Source: Paenibacillus mangrovi (lineage in GTDB: Bacteria > Bacillota > Bacilli > Paenibacillales > Paenibacillaceae). From it: a DNA stretch of 64,000 bases. The stretch is from contig NZ_JALIRP010000001.1 in assembly GCF_022898935.1 (NCBI RefSeq), positions 434,001 through 498,000 on the forward strand, given 5' to 3'. Of the stretch, positions 44,356 to 52,399 are shown piece after piece. Every line of letters starts with the position of its first letter. Positions within the stretch are counted from its first letter, which is position 1. Below the pieces are notes generated by a model. That model did not search any database. It was not told where the DNA came from and saw only the letters and a program-made list of their open reading frames with translations. A program made the translations under genes and the position numbers.

Positions 44356-45273
44356 ATGAACAAACTGAAATACTCGTTGCTTATATTAATTGGAGCATGC
44401 AGCTACGGCGTCCTGTCATCGATTATGAAGGTCGGCATGAAGGAAGGATTTACGGTGAACGAGATGCTCGGAGGCCAGTATGTATTCGGCTGGCTTCTGC
44501 TGCTTGTGCTTATGCTTCTTTTTTCGCGGAAAAAAGTGGGGGCCAAGCAGTGGCTGGCGCTGATGGCGGTGGGAATCACCATGAGCGGCACATCTGTGTT
44601 TTATGGAAAGGCCGTTGAACGTCTGCCCGCATCCATCGCCGTTGTCCTGCTGTTCCAGTTCACCTGGATTGGCGTTCTCATGGAAGCAGTAGCGGATCGG
44701 CGTGTTCCCAGCCGCAGCAAACTCATATCCATCGTGATACTGATTATAGGAACCTTGTTTGCCGGAGGCGTCATTGGCGAAAGTACGGGTCATCTGGATA
44801 TGAAGGGTGTGGTATACGGTCTTTTGTCCGCATTTGCCTTCGCACTGTACATGTTTGTCAGCGGACGTGTCGGCACGAGCGTTCCTGCGCTGAATAAAAG
44901 CTTTTTTATGACAACAGCCTCAGGCATCATTGTATTGTCGGTGTTTTCTCCCTCATTCCTATGGGATGGCACGCTTGGTGAGGGATTATGGAAGTATGGG
45001 CTTATTCTTGGCTTTCTCGGAATTCTGATTCCGGTTCTCTTCTTCTCGATCGGCATGCCAAAGGTGGGATCGGGTACGGGGGCCATTCTCGGAGCGGCTG
45101 AGCTGCCGGCCGCCGTTGTTGCGTCGGTGCTTATAGCTCAAGAGCATGTAAGCAGTCTGCAGTGGCTGGGGATTCTGCTTATTTTTATCGGCATAGCCAT
45201 TCCTCAAGTCCGGTTTTCCCGTAAAAAGGAAGCACCGGCGAACGAAACTTTGGAAACGGCGGCAGGACTTTAG
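44356..45273 (+). CDS. EamA/DMT-family transporter
   Basis: A ten-helix drug/metabolite transporter of ~305 residues made of two EamA repeats (first GACSYGVLSSIMKVGMKEGF, second MKGVVYGLLSAFAFALYMF). The family exports amino acids, nucleosides or other metabolites; the substrate is not evident. AGGAGG lies upstream; ATG at 44356 (spacing ~6) is preferred over one two codons earlier that overlaps the RBS. An attenuator-like leader precedes it. Confidence 0.85.
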   Translation: MNKLKYSLLILIGACSYGVLSSIMKVGMKEGFTVNEMLGGQYVFGWLLLLVLMLLFSRKKVGAKQWLALMAVGITMSGTSVFYGKAVERLPASIAVVLLFQFTWIGVLMEAVADRRVPSRSKLISIVILIIGTLFAGGVIGESTGHLDMKGVVYGLLSAFAFALYMFVSGRVGTSVPALNKSFFMTTASGIIVLSVFSPSFLWDGTLGEGLWKYGLILGFLGILIPVLFFSIGMPKVGSGTGAILGAAELPAAVVASVLIAQEHVSSLQWLGILLIFIGIAIPQVRFSRKKEAPANETLETAAGL

Positions 45274-45497
45274 TTTTTGTATAGGAATACAGATTAAGCC
45301 CTTCATTATGGAGGGATGTAAACGTGTAGACTTCTCTTATTCTCTTAGTCTCGGCTGTCTTAGCCGCAGGCTATTTTTTTTGTATAATAGAATCAATAAG
45401 ATGGAGTTATGACGCAATTAAAAAAATGATGACTACATTTCCAATATGAGGTAATCTAAGGGGGCTATATACAAAAATATTACAGGAGTACAGCCCA

Positions 45498-46022
45498 ATG
45501 ATAATAAGACAAATGCAAGTCCATGAGTCCGGGCTGATCCGGCAAATCGACAGATCCGAAATCATCGGTAAAATCTACAAAATGCAGGATGGGGAGCTTC
45601 AGGCTGTTGCTGCTGGACATGAATGCAAGGCTTGGGATGAAGCGCATACGGAGGAGATGATTGAGCGTTTTGAAAAAGAACTTGCGGGCGGTGGAATTGC
45701 GTACGGGGCTTTAGACGGTGAGACGCTTGCCGGTTTTGGGGTGCTCGGACACAGGTTCCGCGGAGAAAACTTGGACCAGCTGCAGGTGGACTTAATGTAT
45801 GTGAGCCGTTCTTACCGCAGGCAGGGCATCGGATCGCGCATTATGGAAGAGCTTAGCAGGGAAGCTAGGGAACGGGGCGCGTCCTACTTATACATATCTT
45901 CGACGGAAACGGAATCAGCGGTTCATTTTTATATGGCCAGCGGCGGACGAATTACGGATCAAGTCGATGAAGAGCTGTTCCGGAAGGAGCCAGAAGATAT
46001 TCATATGCTGAAAAAGCTGTAA
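45498..46022 (+). CDS. GNAT-family N-acetyltransferase
   Basis: A 174-residue GNAT enzyme. LMYVSRSYRRQGIGSRIMEEL is the acetyl-CoA-binding motif and ASYLYISSTETESAVHFYMASGG is the following strand-helix. AGGAG precedes the ATG at the usual distance. The substrate is unknown. A membrane-anchored hypothetical protein follows. Confidence 0.85.
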   Translation: MIIRQMQVHESGLIRQIDRSEIIGKIYKMQDGELQAVAAGHECKAWDEAHTEEMIERFEKELAGGGIAYGALDGETLAGFGVLGHRFRGENLDQLQVDLMYVSRSYRRQGIGSRIMEELSREARERGASYLYISSTETESAVHFYMASGGRITDQVDEELFRKEPEDIHMLKKL

Positions 46023-46057
46023 TACGTCTAGAACATGGCTTTTGATTACTTAAAGAA

Positions 46058-46498
46058 ATGGATGAAGGTGAAGAATTGATCGTAAATATCGGATACGTTT
46101 TAGTAGTGTTGATTCTTGCAGCCGCCGGTATTCTTGCCTGGAAGAACTTAATGATTATCTTGGACCAGCGAAAAGTGAATGGCGAAATGCCTGCAGCCTC
46201 CTCATATACCGTGCAGGTTACCCGCTTGTCCGAGGCTGAGGAGCAGGAAAATATGACTCCGCTTTTTGAAGCTTCCTATCAGGAGCAACAGGGAACGGTG
46301 CACGTCTGCTTATGCAGGATGAACGGAACGATTAGTGAGCTTGAGCTGGATCATGCAGTGCAAATTATGGATCATACCTGCTCCGAGTTGGCAGATAAGG
46401 GAACGGTCATCGAAATGTTATCTCATCCTGAAGCTGCCACAAATGAGGAAGAAAGCGTAGCGCTTCTCCATCTTGAGCAAAAATTACGTGACAAATGA
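46058..46498 (+). CDS. Hypothetical protein with N-terminal membrane anchor
   Basis: About 146 residues: one membrane helix near the N-terminus (IGYVLVVLILAAAGILAW) followed by a soluble mixed alpha/beta region. I recognise no family. The start is uncertain: a TTG at 46076 is better placed behind AAGGTGA than the ATG at 46058, and would put the helix at the very N-terminus. Its stop overlaps an ATG that begins a GNAT-like fragment. Confidence 0.55.
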   Translation: MDEGEELIVNIGYVLVVLILAAAGILAWKNLMIILDQRKVNGEMPAASSYTVQVTRLSEAEEQENMTPLFEASYQEQQGTVHVCLCRMNGTISELELDHAVQIMDHTCSELADKGTVIEMLSHPEAATNEEESVALLHLEQKLRDK

Positions 46499-46677
46499 AG
46501 AATATTACAAGCGGGGTACAGAGGAGGGGGAAAGCGGCATTGACACGAAACATGCTGAGTGGTCCTGACCGGTTTGCATCGCTGTATACGGATTTGAGCA
46601 ATCCGGTTACCAATCATATTTATATGAACATCGGGTACAAGCCGCTCGCCGATTCGGTTGTCTATGTGTTTCGCTAG
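46495..46677 (+). pseudogene. C-terminal fragment of a GNAT acetyltransferase
   Basis: The 60 codons contain ASLYTDLSNPVTNHIYMNIGYKPLADSV, which is the typical C-terminal end of FR47-like GNAT enzymes (LYTDLANPTSN-x-IY-x-x-IGY). The acetyl-CoA-binding region and everything before it are missing, and no matching upstream part was found in other frames. It is probably a decayed remnant of a duplicate acetyltransferase. Confidence 0.7.
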
Positions 46678-46707
46678 CCTTAAGTACAAGACTACGATCT
46701 GATCTGA

Positions 46708-46905
46708 TTACATATGGTAGTTGCCGCTTGGTTCATTCAGAACCCATTCGAGCATGCTGATCATATCTTCCACGCGCAGCAGCTGTGCCGTCAACGAATC
46801 ATGCACCGTACTGTCCGGACGGACGGCTTCAAGGCGGGTGAGCAGCGATTTTTTCTGAACGGTAAGCTCCTTGATTTTGGATTGAATCTGGTTTTCGGTT
46901 CTCAT
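46708..46905 (-). CDS. Small coiled-coil protein
   Basis: A 65-residue, wholly helical, charged protein (IQSKIKELTVQKKSLLTRLE, then LTAQLLRVEDMISMLEWVL). A strong RBS (TGGAGG) lies eight bases before the ATG, supporting expression. It resembles small hypothetical proteins of Paenibacillus, with no known function. An overlapping reading on the other strand lacks an RBS. Confidence 0.6.
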   Translation of the reverse strand: MRTENQIQSKIKELTVQKKSLLTRLEAVRPDSTVHDSLTAQLLRVEDMISMLEWVLNEPSGNYHM

Positions 46906-47018
46906 GAATAATTCCTCCAGGTGTTGTCATCATATGTCTGATTATAGCAGGTTACAGGAAAGAACCATAATCATCCCTTATGTATGAACTTGAATCTCAT
47001 GTGAGGAGCGTGTAGAAG

Positions 47019-47717
47019 ATGAACCTGAAGCAATTAGCCGCGGAAAAAGCGGTGGAATATGTCAAGGACGGTATGCGTATTGGACTTGGAACAGGCTCAA
47101 CGGCTTATTGGGCGATCCGGAAAATAGGTGAACGTGTCAGAGAAGGACTGTCGATCCAGGCGGTGGCTACCTCCAAGGCTTCAGAAAAGTTAGCGCTGGA
47201 GCAGGGGATTCCCTTGATTCCTTTTAACAGGCTCGAGGGGCTTGATCTAACGATTGACGGTGCAGATGAGCTCGACCGCGGGCTTCACTTGATCAAAGGC
47301 GGCGGAGGAGCGCTGCTCCGAGAAAAAATCGTGGCCTATCACAGCAAGGAATTGATCGTCATCGCCAATGAAAGCAAGCTGGTGGACAAGCTGGGCCGCT
47401 TTCCGCTGCCGGTTGAAATTGTTCCTTTTGCGAATGAATGGACGCTTGCCTCACTAGAGGGAATGGGCGCAAAGCCGATGCTGCGCACGGAGGACGAGCA
47501 TATCTACGTAACGGATAACGGCAATTACATTGCCGACTGCCGTTTTGGCTTTATTGAGGACCCGGAGAAGCTTCACCGGTTGCTCTTGGCCCTGCCGGGC
47601 GTTGTGGACAACGGTCTTTTCATCGGACTTGCAGCAAGAGCTGTAATCGGACACAGCGACGGTAACGTGACAGTTATCGAACGAGAGGCATCGCTAGGCG
47701 TAAAAGATTTGAATTGA
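47019..47717 (+). CDS. rpiA: Ribose-5-phosphate isomerase A
   Basis: A 232-residue enzyme interconverting ribose 5-phosphate and ribulose 5-phosphate in the pentose phosphate pathway. Phosphate and active-site motifs are GLGTGSTAYWAI, LTIDGADELD and IKGGGGALLREKIVAY, plus VDNGLFIGLA near the end. It is full length and stands alone. GAGGAG lies upstream of the ATG. Confidence 0.95.
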   Translation: MNLKQLAAEKAVEYVKDGMRIGLGTGSTAYWAIRKIGERVREGLSIQAVATSKASEKLALEQGIPLIPFNRLEGLDLTIDGADELDRGLHLIKGGGGALLREKIVAYHSKELIVIANESKLVDKLGRFPLPVEIVPFANEWTLASLEGMGAKPMLRTEDEHIYVTDNGNYIADCRFGFIEDPEKLHRLLLALPGVVDNGLFIGLAARAVIGHSDGNVTVIEREASLGVKDLN

Positions 47718-47761
47718 TGCGTAGCAGAAGCCTTTTGCCGGCGTTATTAGATCATGGGAGA

Positions 47762-47790
47762 TTGACAATCCGGCGAATTTCCATTATCTT
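47762..47790 (+). promoter_or_regulatory. Promoter of the MarR-type regulator gene
   Basis: TTGACA, 17 bases, TATCTT. The -10 is also the first half of an inverted repeat. Confidence 0.7.
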
Positions 47791-47802
47791 TGCATTAAGA
47801 TA
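47785..47802 (+). promoter_or_regulatory. MarR/MhqR-like operator
   Basis: TATCTT-tgcatt-AAGATA is a perfect 6-6-6 inverted repeat over the -10. Its half sites resemble the published MhqR box of B. subtilis (TATCT...AGATA), recalled from memory. Confidence 0.6.
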
Positions 47803-47823
47803 GTATGTTTGGAGGTTTCATGT

Positions 47824-48291
47824 ATGGCAGATAAAACGAACAACGACGATATGTCACTGGAATTATTTATTGTACTCGCACGCGCCTATAATTCGGTAGT
47901 GGCCCACTCCACCCGTGATATTCAGAGCCATGGCCTGAATACGACCGAATTCGGCGTGCTGGATCTGCTGTACCACAAAGGCCCGCAGCCTTTGCAAAAA
48001 ATTGGGGAGAAGGTATTGATCTCCAGCGGCAATATTACCTACGTGGCAGATAAGCTCCAGAAAAAAAATCTGCTTGTCCGTAAAGCATCACCGGATGACC
48101 GACGTGTTATTTTTGCCGATTTGACCGATGAGGGACGCGCTTTCTTCGAGCAGATATTTCCGCAACACCAGCAGGTGCTGGTTCATGCCGTCGAGGGCCT
48201 CTCGATGCAAGAGAAGCGGCAGGCAGCCCAGCTTCTCAAGAAGCTGGGGCTCTCTGCCGAAGAAAGATTTAAGGCCGGACATGCCGAGTAG
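47824..48291 (+). CDS. MarR-family regulator, MhqR-like
   Basis: A 155-residue regulator with MSLELFIVLARAYNSV, GLNTTEFGVLDLLYHKGPQPL, and the winged-helix residues ITYVADKLQKKNLLVRKASPDDRRV. These segments closely follow the B. subtilis MhqR (YkvE)/YusO-type subgroup, whose MhqR member responds to quinones and related electrophiles. The ATG at 47824 follows TGGAGG by eight bases. An inverted repeat covers its promoter, so autorepression is likely. Target genes other than itself are not linked here. Confidence 0.82.
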   Translation: MADKTNNDDMSLELFIVLARAYNSVVAHSTRDIQSHGLNTTEFGVLDLLYHKGPQPLQKIGEKVLISSGNITYVADKLQKKNLLVRKASPDDRRVIFADLTDEGRAFFEQIFPQHQQVLVHAVEGLSMQEKRQAAQLLKKLGLSAEERFKAGHAE

Positions 48292-48338
48292 ATATCGGTG
48301 AACGGCGGGCCCTTAATAGAATGAATATGTATTTCATG

Positions 48339-48385
48339 AAAAACAGCCCTGTTGCCGCGTGAGGCGGAATAACGGGCTGTTTTTT
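48339..48385. terminator. Bidirectional terminator
   Basis: AAAACAGCCC and GGGCTGTTTTTT with an inner CCGC/GCGG helix, between convergent genes. Confidence 0.88.
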
Positions 48386-48405
48386 GCTTCCGGACCCGGG
48401 TTGAT

Positions 48406-48705
48406 TTAAAGCTTGAATCGGTGCACCTGATCCCCATGTCCCTCCTTGGCCAAAATCTCCTTCTGTCTGTGTCCAATCAAGTCAAAATGGGGAAAAGGAC
48501 TGCGGTTGTGTATATAACGGGACGGTAGGTCATGCTGCTCGCACCATAATTTGAGGCGGTCCAGATCCGAACATCCAACCTTGGTTACGGTCGTGATGCC
48601 AGGAAAACGCGGATCGATCCAGTAATGTGTCAAAAATGCAATCTCCCCTCTAGCCACCGCTTCTTTCCACTCGTTAAGTTCCTTCCGGTTAATGCCAAAA
48701 GCCAT
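48406..48705 (-). CDS. YneQ-like conserved hypothetical protein
   Basis: A 99-residue soluble protein. MAFGINRKELNEWKEAV, IAFLTHYWIDPRFPG, TVTKVGCSDLDRL and FPHFDLIGHRQKEIL form a conserved pattern I recall for the B. subtilis YneQ family, which has no known function. The ORF is complete and uses the convergent terminator downstream. The upstream gene on the same strand ends only a few bases away, so the two may be co-transcribed. Confidence 0.75.
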   Translation of the reverse strand: MAFGINRKELNEWKEAVARGEIAFLTHYWIDPRFPGITTVTKVGCSDLDRLKLWCEQHDLPSRYIHNRSPFPHFDLIGHRQKEILAKEGHGDQVHRFKL

Positions 48706-48727
48706 GATTTACCACCCCATTTCAATG

Positions 48728-49573
48728 TCATTCATCCGCCGTTTTATTCATCAGTCTTCTAAGCTTTCCTTCTGTTGAAGAGCCGGATGCCGGCGTGTAC
48801 ACACTGCAGCGGAGATCGGCACTGCCCTGAACCTGTAGTGAAGTCAGATCAAAGAGCATTTTTCCCATTTTGGCATGCCGGAATTCGATGACGACCTCAG
48901 GCGCGCTGCTTACTTGGCTGTGTTTCCATAAAGGCAGAAATTCCGGATCGATCTGTTCCATTTCCCGTAAAAATCCCTCATACCATGAGTCATCTACATA
49001 CTGTCCATAATAGGAGCGGAAGATGGAGAGGAAGCCCATCACAAAATGCTCCCAGTTGACGGCCAGGCGGCGGAACTCCTTACGGGTGAAGAGAAGACGA
49101 ATCATGTTCCGCTGATCCGGTGGAATACGGTCGAATTCAAGAAACACGTGGGATGCCGCCTGATTCCAGCCCACGATCTGGCAGTGGCGGTCGGAAATGA
49201 TCGTGGGGCAGTAATGAAGCTCGTCCACCATTTTTTGCAGCGAAGGACTGATCTTCGGCTCCTCATGCTGATTCAGGCTTGTGCTGGGCGTCTCCATGGC
49301 GAGCGAAAACAGATATTTACGCTCATCGGCGGTCAGCTGCAGCGCAGAGGCGATGCAGTCCAGGACAGAGGAAGATACGCTAATGTCCCGTCCTTGTTCG
49401 AGCCAGGTATACCAAGTACTGCTGACTCCTGCGAGCTGGGCAACTTCCTCTCTGCGGAGCCCGGGTGTCCGTCTGCGGATTCCTGGCGGTAGACCTACGG
49501 ATTCCGGTTGAATCTTGGCGCGCTGCGAAGTAAGAAAAGCGGAGAGGGCCTGCAATCGGCTGTCCCGGTTCAT
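48728..49573 (-). CDS. XRE/MmyB-type transcriptional regulator
   Basis: A 281-residue regulator: N-terminal XRE HTH (RRTPGLRREEVAQLAGVSST, YTWLEQGRDISVSSSVLD) and a C-terminal MmyB-like ligand-binding domain (ISDRHCQIVGWNQAASHVF, DRNMIRLLFT-like NMIRLLFTRKEFR). MmyB-like domains may bind fatty acids. The ATG at 49573 follows AAAGGTGG. It is divergent from fabF with a palindrome between them, which fits control of fatty-acid synthesis, but that is an inference. Confidence 0.84.
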   Translation of the reverse strand: MNRDSRLQALSAFLTSQRAKIQPESVGLPPGIRRRTPGLRREEVAQLAGVSSTWYTWLEQGRDISVSSSVLDCIASALQLTADERKYLFSLAMETPSTSLNQHEEPKISPSLQKMVDELHYCPTIISDRHCQIVGWNQAASHVFLEFDRIPPDQRNMIRLLFTRKEFRRLAVNWEHFVMGFLSIFRSYYGQYVDDSWYEGFLREMEQIDPEFLPLWKHSQVSSAPEVVIEFRHAKMGKMLFDLTSLQVQGSADLRCSVYTPASGSSTEGKLRRLMNKTADE

Positions 49574-49630
49574 GAAAAAAGATCCCACCTTTCCATCTGA
49601 TAATAACCCAAAGGTTCAACATAGTATTCA

Positions 49631-49644
49631 TTATACTAGTATAA
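49631..49644. promoter_or_regulatory. Palindrome between XRE regulator and fabF
   Basis: TTATACTAGTATAA is a perfect 14-base palindrome in the divergent control region. A second inverted repeat, ATTTCC-ataac-GGAAAT (49682-49698), lies just before the fabF RBS. Confidence 0.5.
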
Positions 49645-49717
49645 ACAACAACTTGTAATAGGATAACGGCTGTGAAAAAATATTTCCATAACGGAAATAC
49701 AAGGGAGGAACCAAGTT

Positions 49718-50956
49718 ATGGAAAGAGTCGTGATTACAGGTACCGGAGTGGTCTCGCCACTCGGCAATGATGTTTCAACGTTCTGGAATGCTATGCTGCA
49801 GGGTAAATCGGGGATCTCACGGATCAATTCCTGGGATACTTCACATATGAAAACCCATATAGCGGGAGTGATTCATGATTTCGATGCGGACGCGCGCTTC
49901 GGCAAGAAGGAAGCGCGGCGTATGGACCGCTTCTGCCAGTTTGCCATGGCTGCGGCCGAAGATGCGATTCAGGATGCGGGACTCGCATTGGATCAGGTGG
50001 ATAAAGAGCGGATGGGCGTATATGTCGGTTCCGGGATCGGAGGTATTTCGACCTTGCTTGAACAGGAAGAGCTTCTGCGCACCCGGGGAGCATCCCGGAT
50101 CAGTCCTCTGCTCGTGCCGATGATGCTCTCCAACATGGCTGCAGCCATGATCAGCATTCATACCGGTGCGCAGGGACCGACATTATCACCCGTTACAGCA
50201 TGCTCGATCGGGAATACAGCGATCGGGGAGGCGTTCCGGCTGATCCGCGCCGGCGGCGCGGATGTCATTATCGTCGGCGGTGCAGAAGCGGCCATTACGG
50301 AAATTTCGATGGCGAGCTTCGGCAATGCGACCGCTCTCTCTACTTGGGATGGCGACCCGGCACTCGCAAGCCGGCCATTCGATGCCGGTCGAGACGGTTT
50401 CGTGATGGCGGAAGGAGCCGGGATTCTGGTGCTCGAGAGCTTAACCCATGCGCTGAGCCGCGGAGCCCGGATTTATGCGGAGGTTACCGGATACGGAGCG
50501 ACATCCGACGCCTATCATGTCGTAGCCTCCCATCCGGAAGGCAGAGGAGCCTATCAGGCCATGAAGCTGGCGCTTAAGGAAGCAGGCGTGGAGCCTGGAC
50601 AGGTGGATGTCATCAGCGCCCATGCGACAAGTACGCAGGTGGGAGACCGGTCTGAAATGGAAGCCATCAAACGCCTCTTCGGCGAAGAAGCTTACCGGAT
50701 TCCGGTAACCGCGCATAAATCTATGCTGGGTCATATGTTTGGAGCTTCCGGCGGAGCGCAGGCGATCGCCATGGTACAGATGATTCAGCATGGCCTCATT
50801 CCTCCGACGATCAATCAGGAGGAACGCGATACGGCGTGCGATTTGGATGTGGTGCCGAATGAAGCTAGGGAGAAGAATGTTCGCATCGGTATATCGAATT
50901 CCTTCGGTTTTGGCGGGCATAACGCCGTTGTTGTGTTTCAGAATTTCGATCAATGA
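49718..50956 (+). CDS. fabF: 3-oxoacyl-ACP synthase II
   Basis: A 412-residue condensing enzyme of fatty-acid elongation. The acyl-binding cysteine is C162 (VTACSIGNTAIG), the catalytic histidines are in ISAHATSTQVGD and HKSMLGHMFGASG, and the C-terminal NSFGFGGHNAVVVF completes the family. It extends acyl-ACP with malonyl-ACP. It is not in a fab operon (no fabG, acpP or fabD nearby) and may be an accessory copy. GGGAGG precedes the ATG; a terminator follows. Confidence 0.92.
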   Translation: MERVVITGTGVVSPLGNDVSTFWNAMLQGKSGISRINSWDTSHMKTHIAGVIHDFDADARFGKKEARRMDRFCQFAMAAAEDAIQDAGLALDQVDKERMGVYVGSGIGGISTLLEQEELLRTRGASRISPLLVPMMLSNMAAAMISIHTGAQGPTLSPVTACSIGNTAIGEAFRLIRAGGADVIIVGGAEAAITEISMASFGNATALSTWDGDPALASRPFDAGRDGFVMAEGAGILVLESLTHALSRGARIYAEVTGYGATSDAYHVVASHPEGRGAYQAMKLALKEAGVEPGQVDVISAHATSTQVGDRSEMEAIKRLFGEEAYRIPVTAHKSMLGHMFGASGGAQAIAMVQMIQHGLIPPTINQEERDTACDLDVVPNEAREKNVRIGISNSFGFGGHNAVVVFQNFDQ

Positions 50957-50965
50957 ACATCACGC

Positions 50966-50992
50966 AAAAGCAGCCCATGAGGGCTGCTTTTT
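50966..50992. terminator. Bidirectional terminator after fabF
   Basis: AAAAGCAGCCC and GGGCTGCTTTTT form a tight hairpin between convergent fabF and manC-like genes. Confidence 0.92.
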
Positions 50993-51032
50993 AAGAGAAT
51001 TATATATAAATGTATATTTATTACCATTCAAA

Positions 51033-52373
51033 CTACCAGTCTATTACGAATCGAGTGATATCTTCTTGAGCGAGTTCCTTACCGAGCAGGACTTCCATCA
51101 GCTCAAGATCGGTAACTGCCTTTATACCATGCTTGATGCCAGCTGGAATTTGTAAAACATCGCCCGCCTGCAGCTTATATAGTCTATCCTCCATTAGGAT
51201 CTCCGCGCTGCCCATCACAATCGTCACGATTTCTTGCCGTTTGAGATGCTGGTGATAGCTCGTATATTTTCCTTGGGTGAGCTTCACTTTCTTGATCATG
51301 GCTTCATTTCCTTTTTCATCTTTCCAATAATTCAGGATCTGATAGGAGCCCCATCTTTTCTCCTCATACATTGGAATCTGTGGCACTTGTGGGAGCCTTT
51401 CCTTGATTCGATTGGCTTTATCCTTGTTAGCGATCAAAATGCCATCAGAGCTTGCCGCAACAATGGTATCCGGGACACCAATAATTTCAATGAAATAGGG
51501 AAGTTCGTTAATGAGATGGGTATTAGTGGAATCATCCGATATTCGCCCTGATCCGATCACCCGATCCTCAAAATGACCGCTTAGCGCCATCCAGCTCCCC
51601 AGATCAGTCCAATATCCTTTATACCCCATAACAACGGCAGGCAGTGTGACCTCAACGACTTCCTGATCGAAGCTGGCATTTGGAAGTTGTTCGTAATTAG
51701 CCAGCCAATGCTCAACTTGGAGAGGATGCCCCTTGGCCTTCAAATACGTCAGCATGAATCTCAAGGGGAATGCAAATACACCGCAGTTCCACATCGCGTG
51801 ATGCTCGATTAAGCGACTGGCCGTTTGCTCATTAGGCTTTTCTACGAACTGGTGGATGAAAGAATATTCGTCATTCTCCTTGGGCAGAACGGGAACGATA
51901 TAGCCGAACTGATCAGAAGGATAAGTAGGCTTTGTTCCGAGAAGAGCAAGATCTGCCTTAGAACGTGAAAGGACACCCGGAAAGTGATGGAGCAGCCGGA
52001 AAAACGGAGTATCTACGTAAGTATCCACCGGAAGAATACAAATCGTTTCATTTGGATCTACTTGCAGCTTCTCATGAAGATAACTTGCAGCTAAAGCGAC
52101 GGCTGTGAAAGTTCCCCTTTTATAAGGTTCGCTTATAATAGGGATGTTCTCACCAACATAGTTACGCGTAATTTCCACTTGACTGTGATGAGTGACGATA
52201 CACGTGGATTGAAGCAGTCCCACTTCATCCAATTGTCTGCATATCCGTTCAATCATCGATTCTCTGACTCCATCTTCGGATTTCAAAAGCCGAAGAAACA
52301 CCTTGGAACGAATCTCGTTAGATAAAGGCCATAGTCTTTTTCCAGATCCCCCGCACAATAGTACAATTCGCAA
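51033..52373 (-). CDS. manC: Mannose-1-phosphate guanylyltransferase / mannose-6-phosphate isomerase (ManC/CpsB-like)
   Basis: A 446-residue bifunctional enzyme forming GDP-mannose. Residues 1-~340 are the nucleotidyltransferase (VLLCGGSGKRLWPLSNE, FVEKPN, MWNCGVFAF, GYWTDLGSW). Residues ~345-446 are the cupin isomerase (KRWGSYQIL, YTSYHQHLKRQEIV, LQIPAGIKHGI). The usual PKQF after the glycine loop is replaced by SKVFLRLL. A TTG start is used, nine bases after AAGGAG. It is the last gene of a three-gene sugar-transfer operon. Confidence 0.88.
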   Translation of the reverse strand: MRIVLLCGGSGKRLWPLSNEIRSKVFLRLLKSEDGVRESMIERICRQLDEVGLLQSTCIVTHHSQVEITRNYVGENIPIISEPYKRGTFTAVALAASYLHEKLQVDPNETICILPVDTYVDTPFFRLLHHFPGVLSRSKADLALLGTKPTYPSDQFGYIVPVLPKENDEYSFIHQFVEKPNEQTASRLIEHHAMWNCGVFAFPLRFMLTYLKAKGHPLQVEHWLANYEQLPNASFDQEVVEVTLPAVVMGYKGYWTDLGSWMALSGHFEDRVIGSGRISDDSTNTHLINELPYFIEIIGVPDTIVAASSDGILIANKDKANRIKERLPQVPQIPMYEEKRWGSYQILNYWKDEKGNEAMIKKVKLTQGKYTSYHQHLKRQEIVTIVMGSAEILMEDRLYKLQAGDVLQIPAGIKHGIKAVTDLELMEVLLGKELAQEDITRFVIDW

Positions 52374-52399
52374 GCTAAATACTCCTTCCTAGGGGAACA

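Noticed and set aside
49600..49717. FapR operator before fabF
   Set aside because: The FapR consensus with TTAGTAC half-sites is not present; only an unrelated palindrome is.
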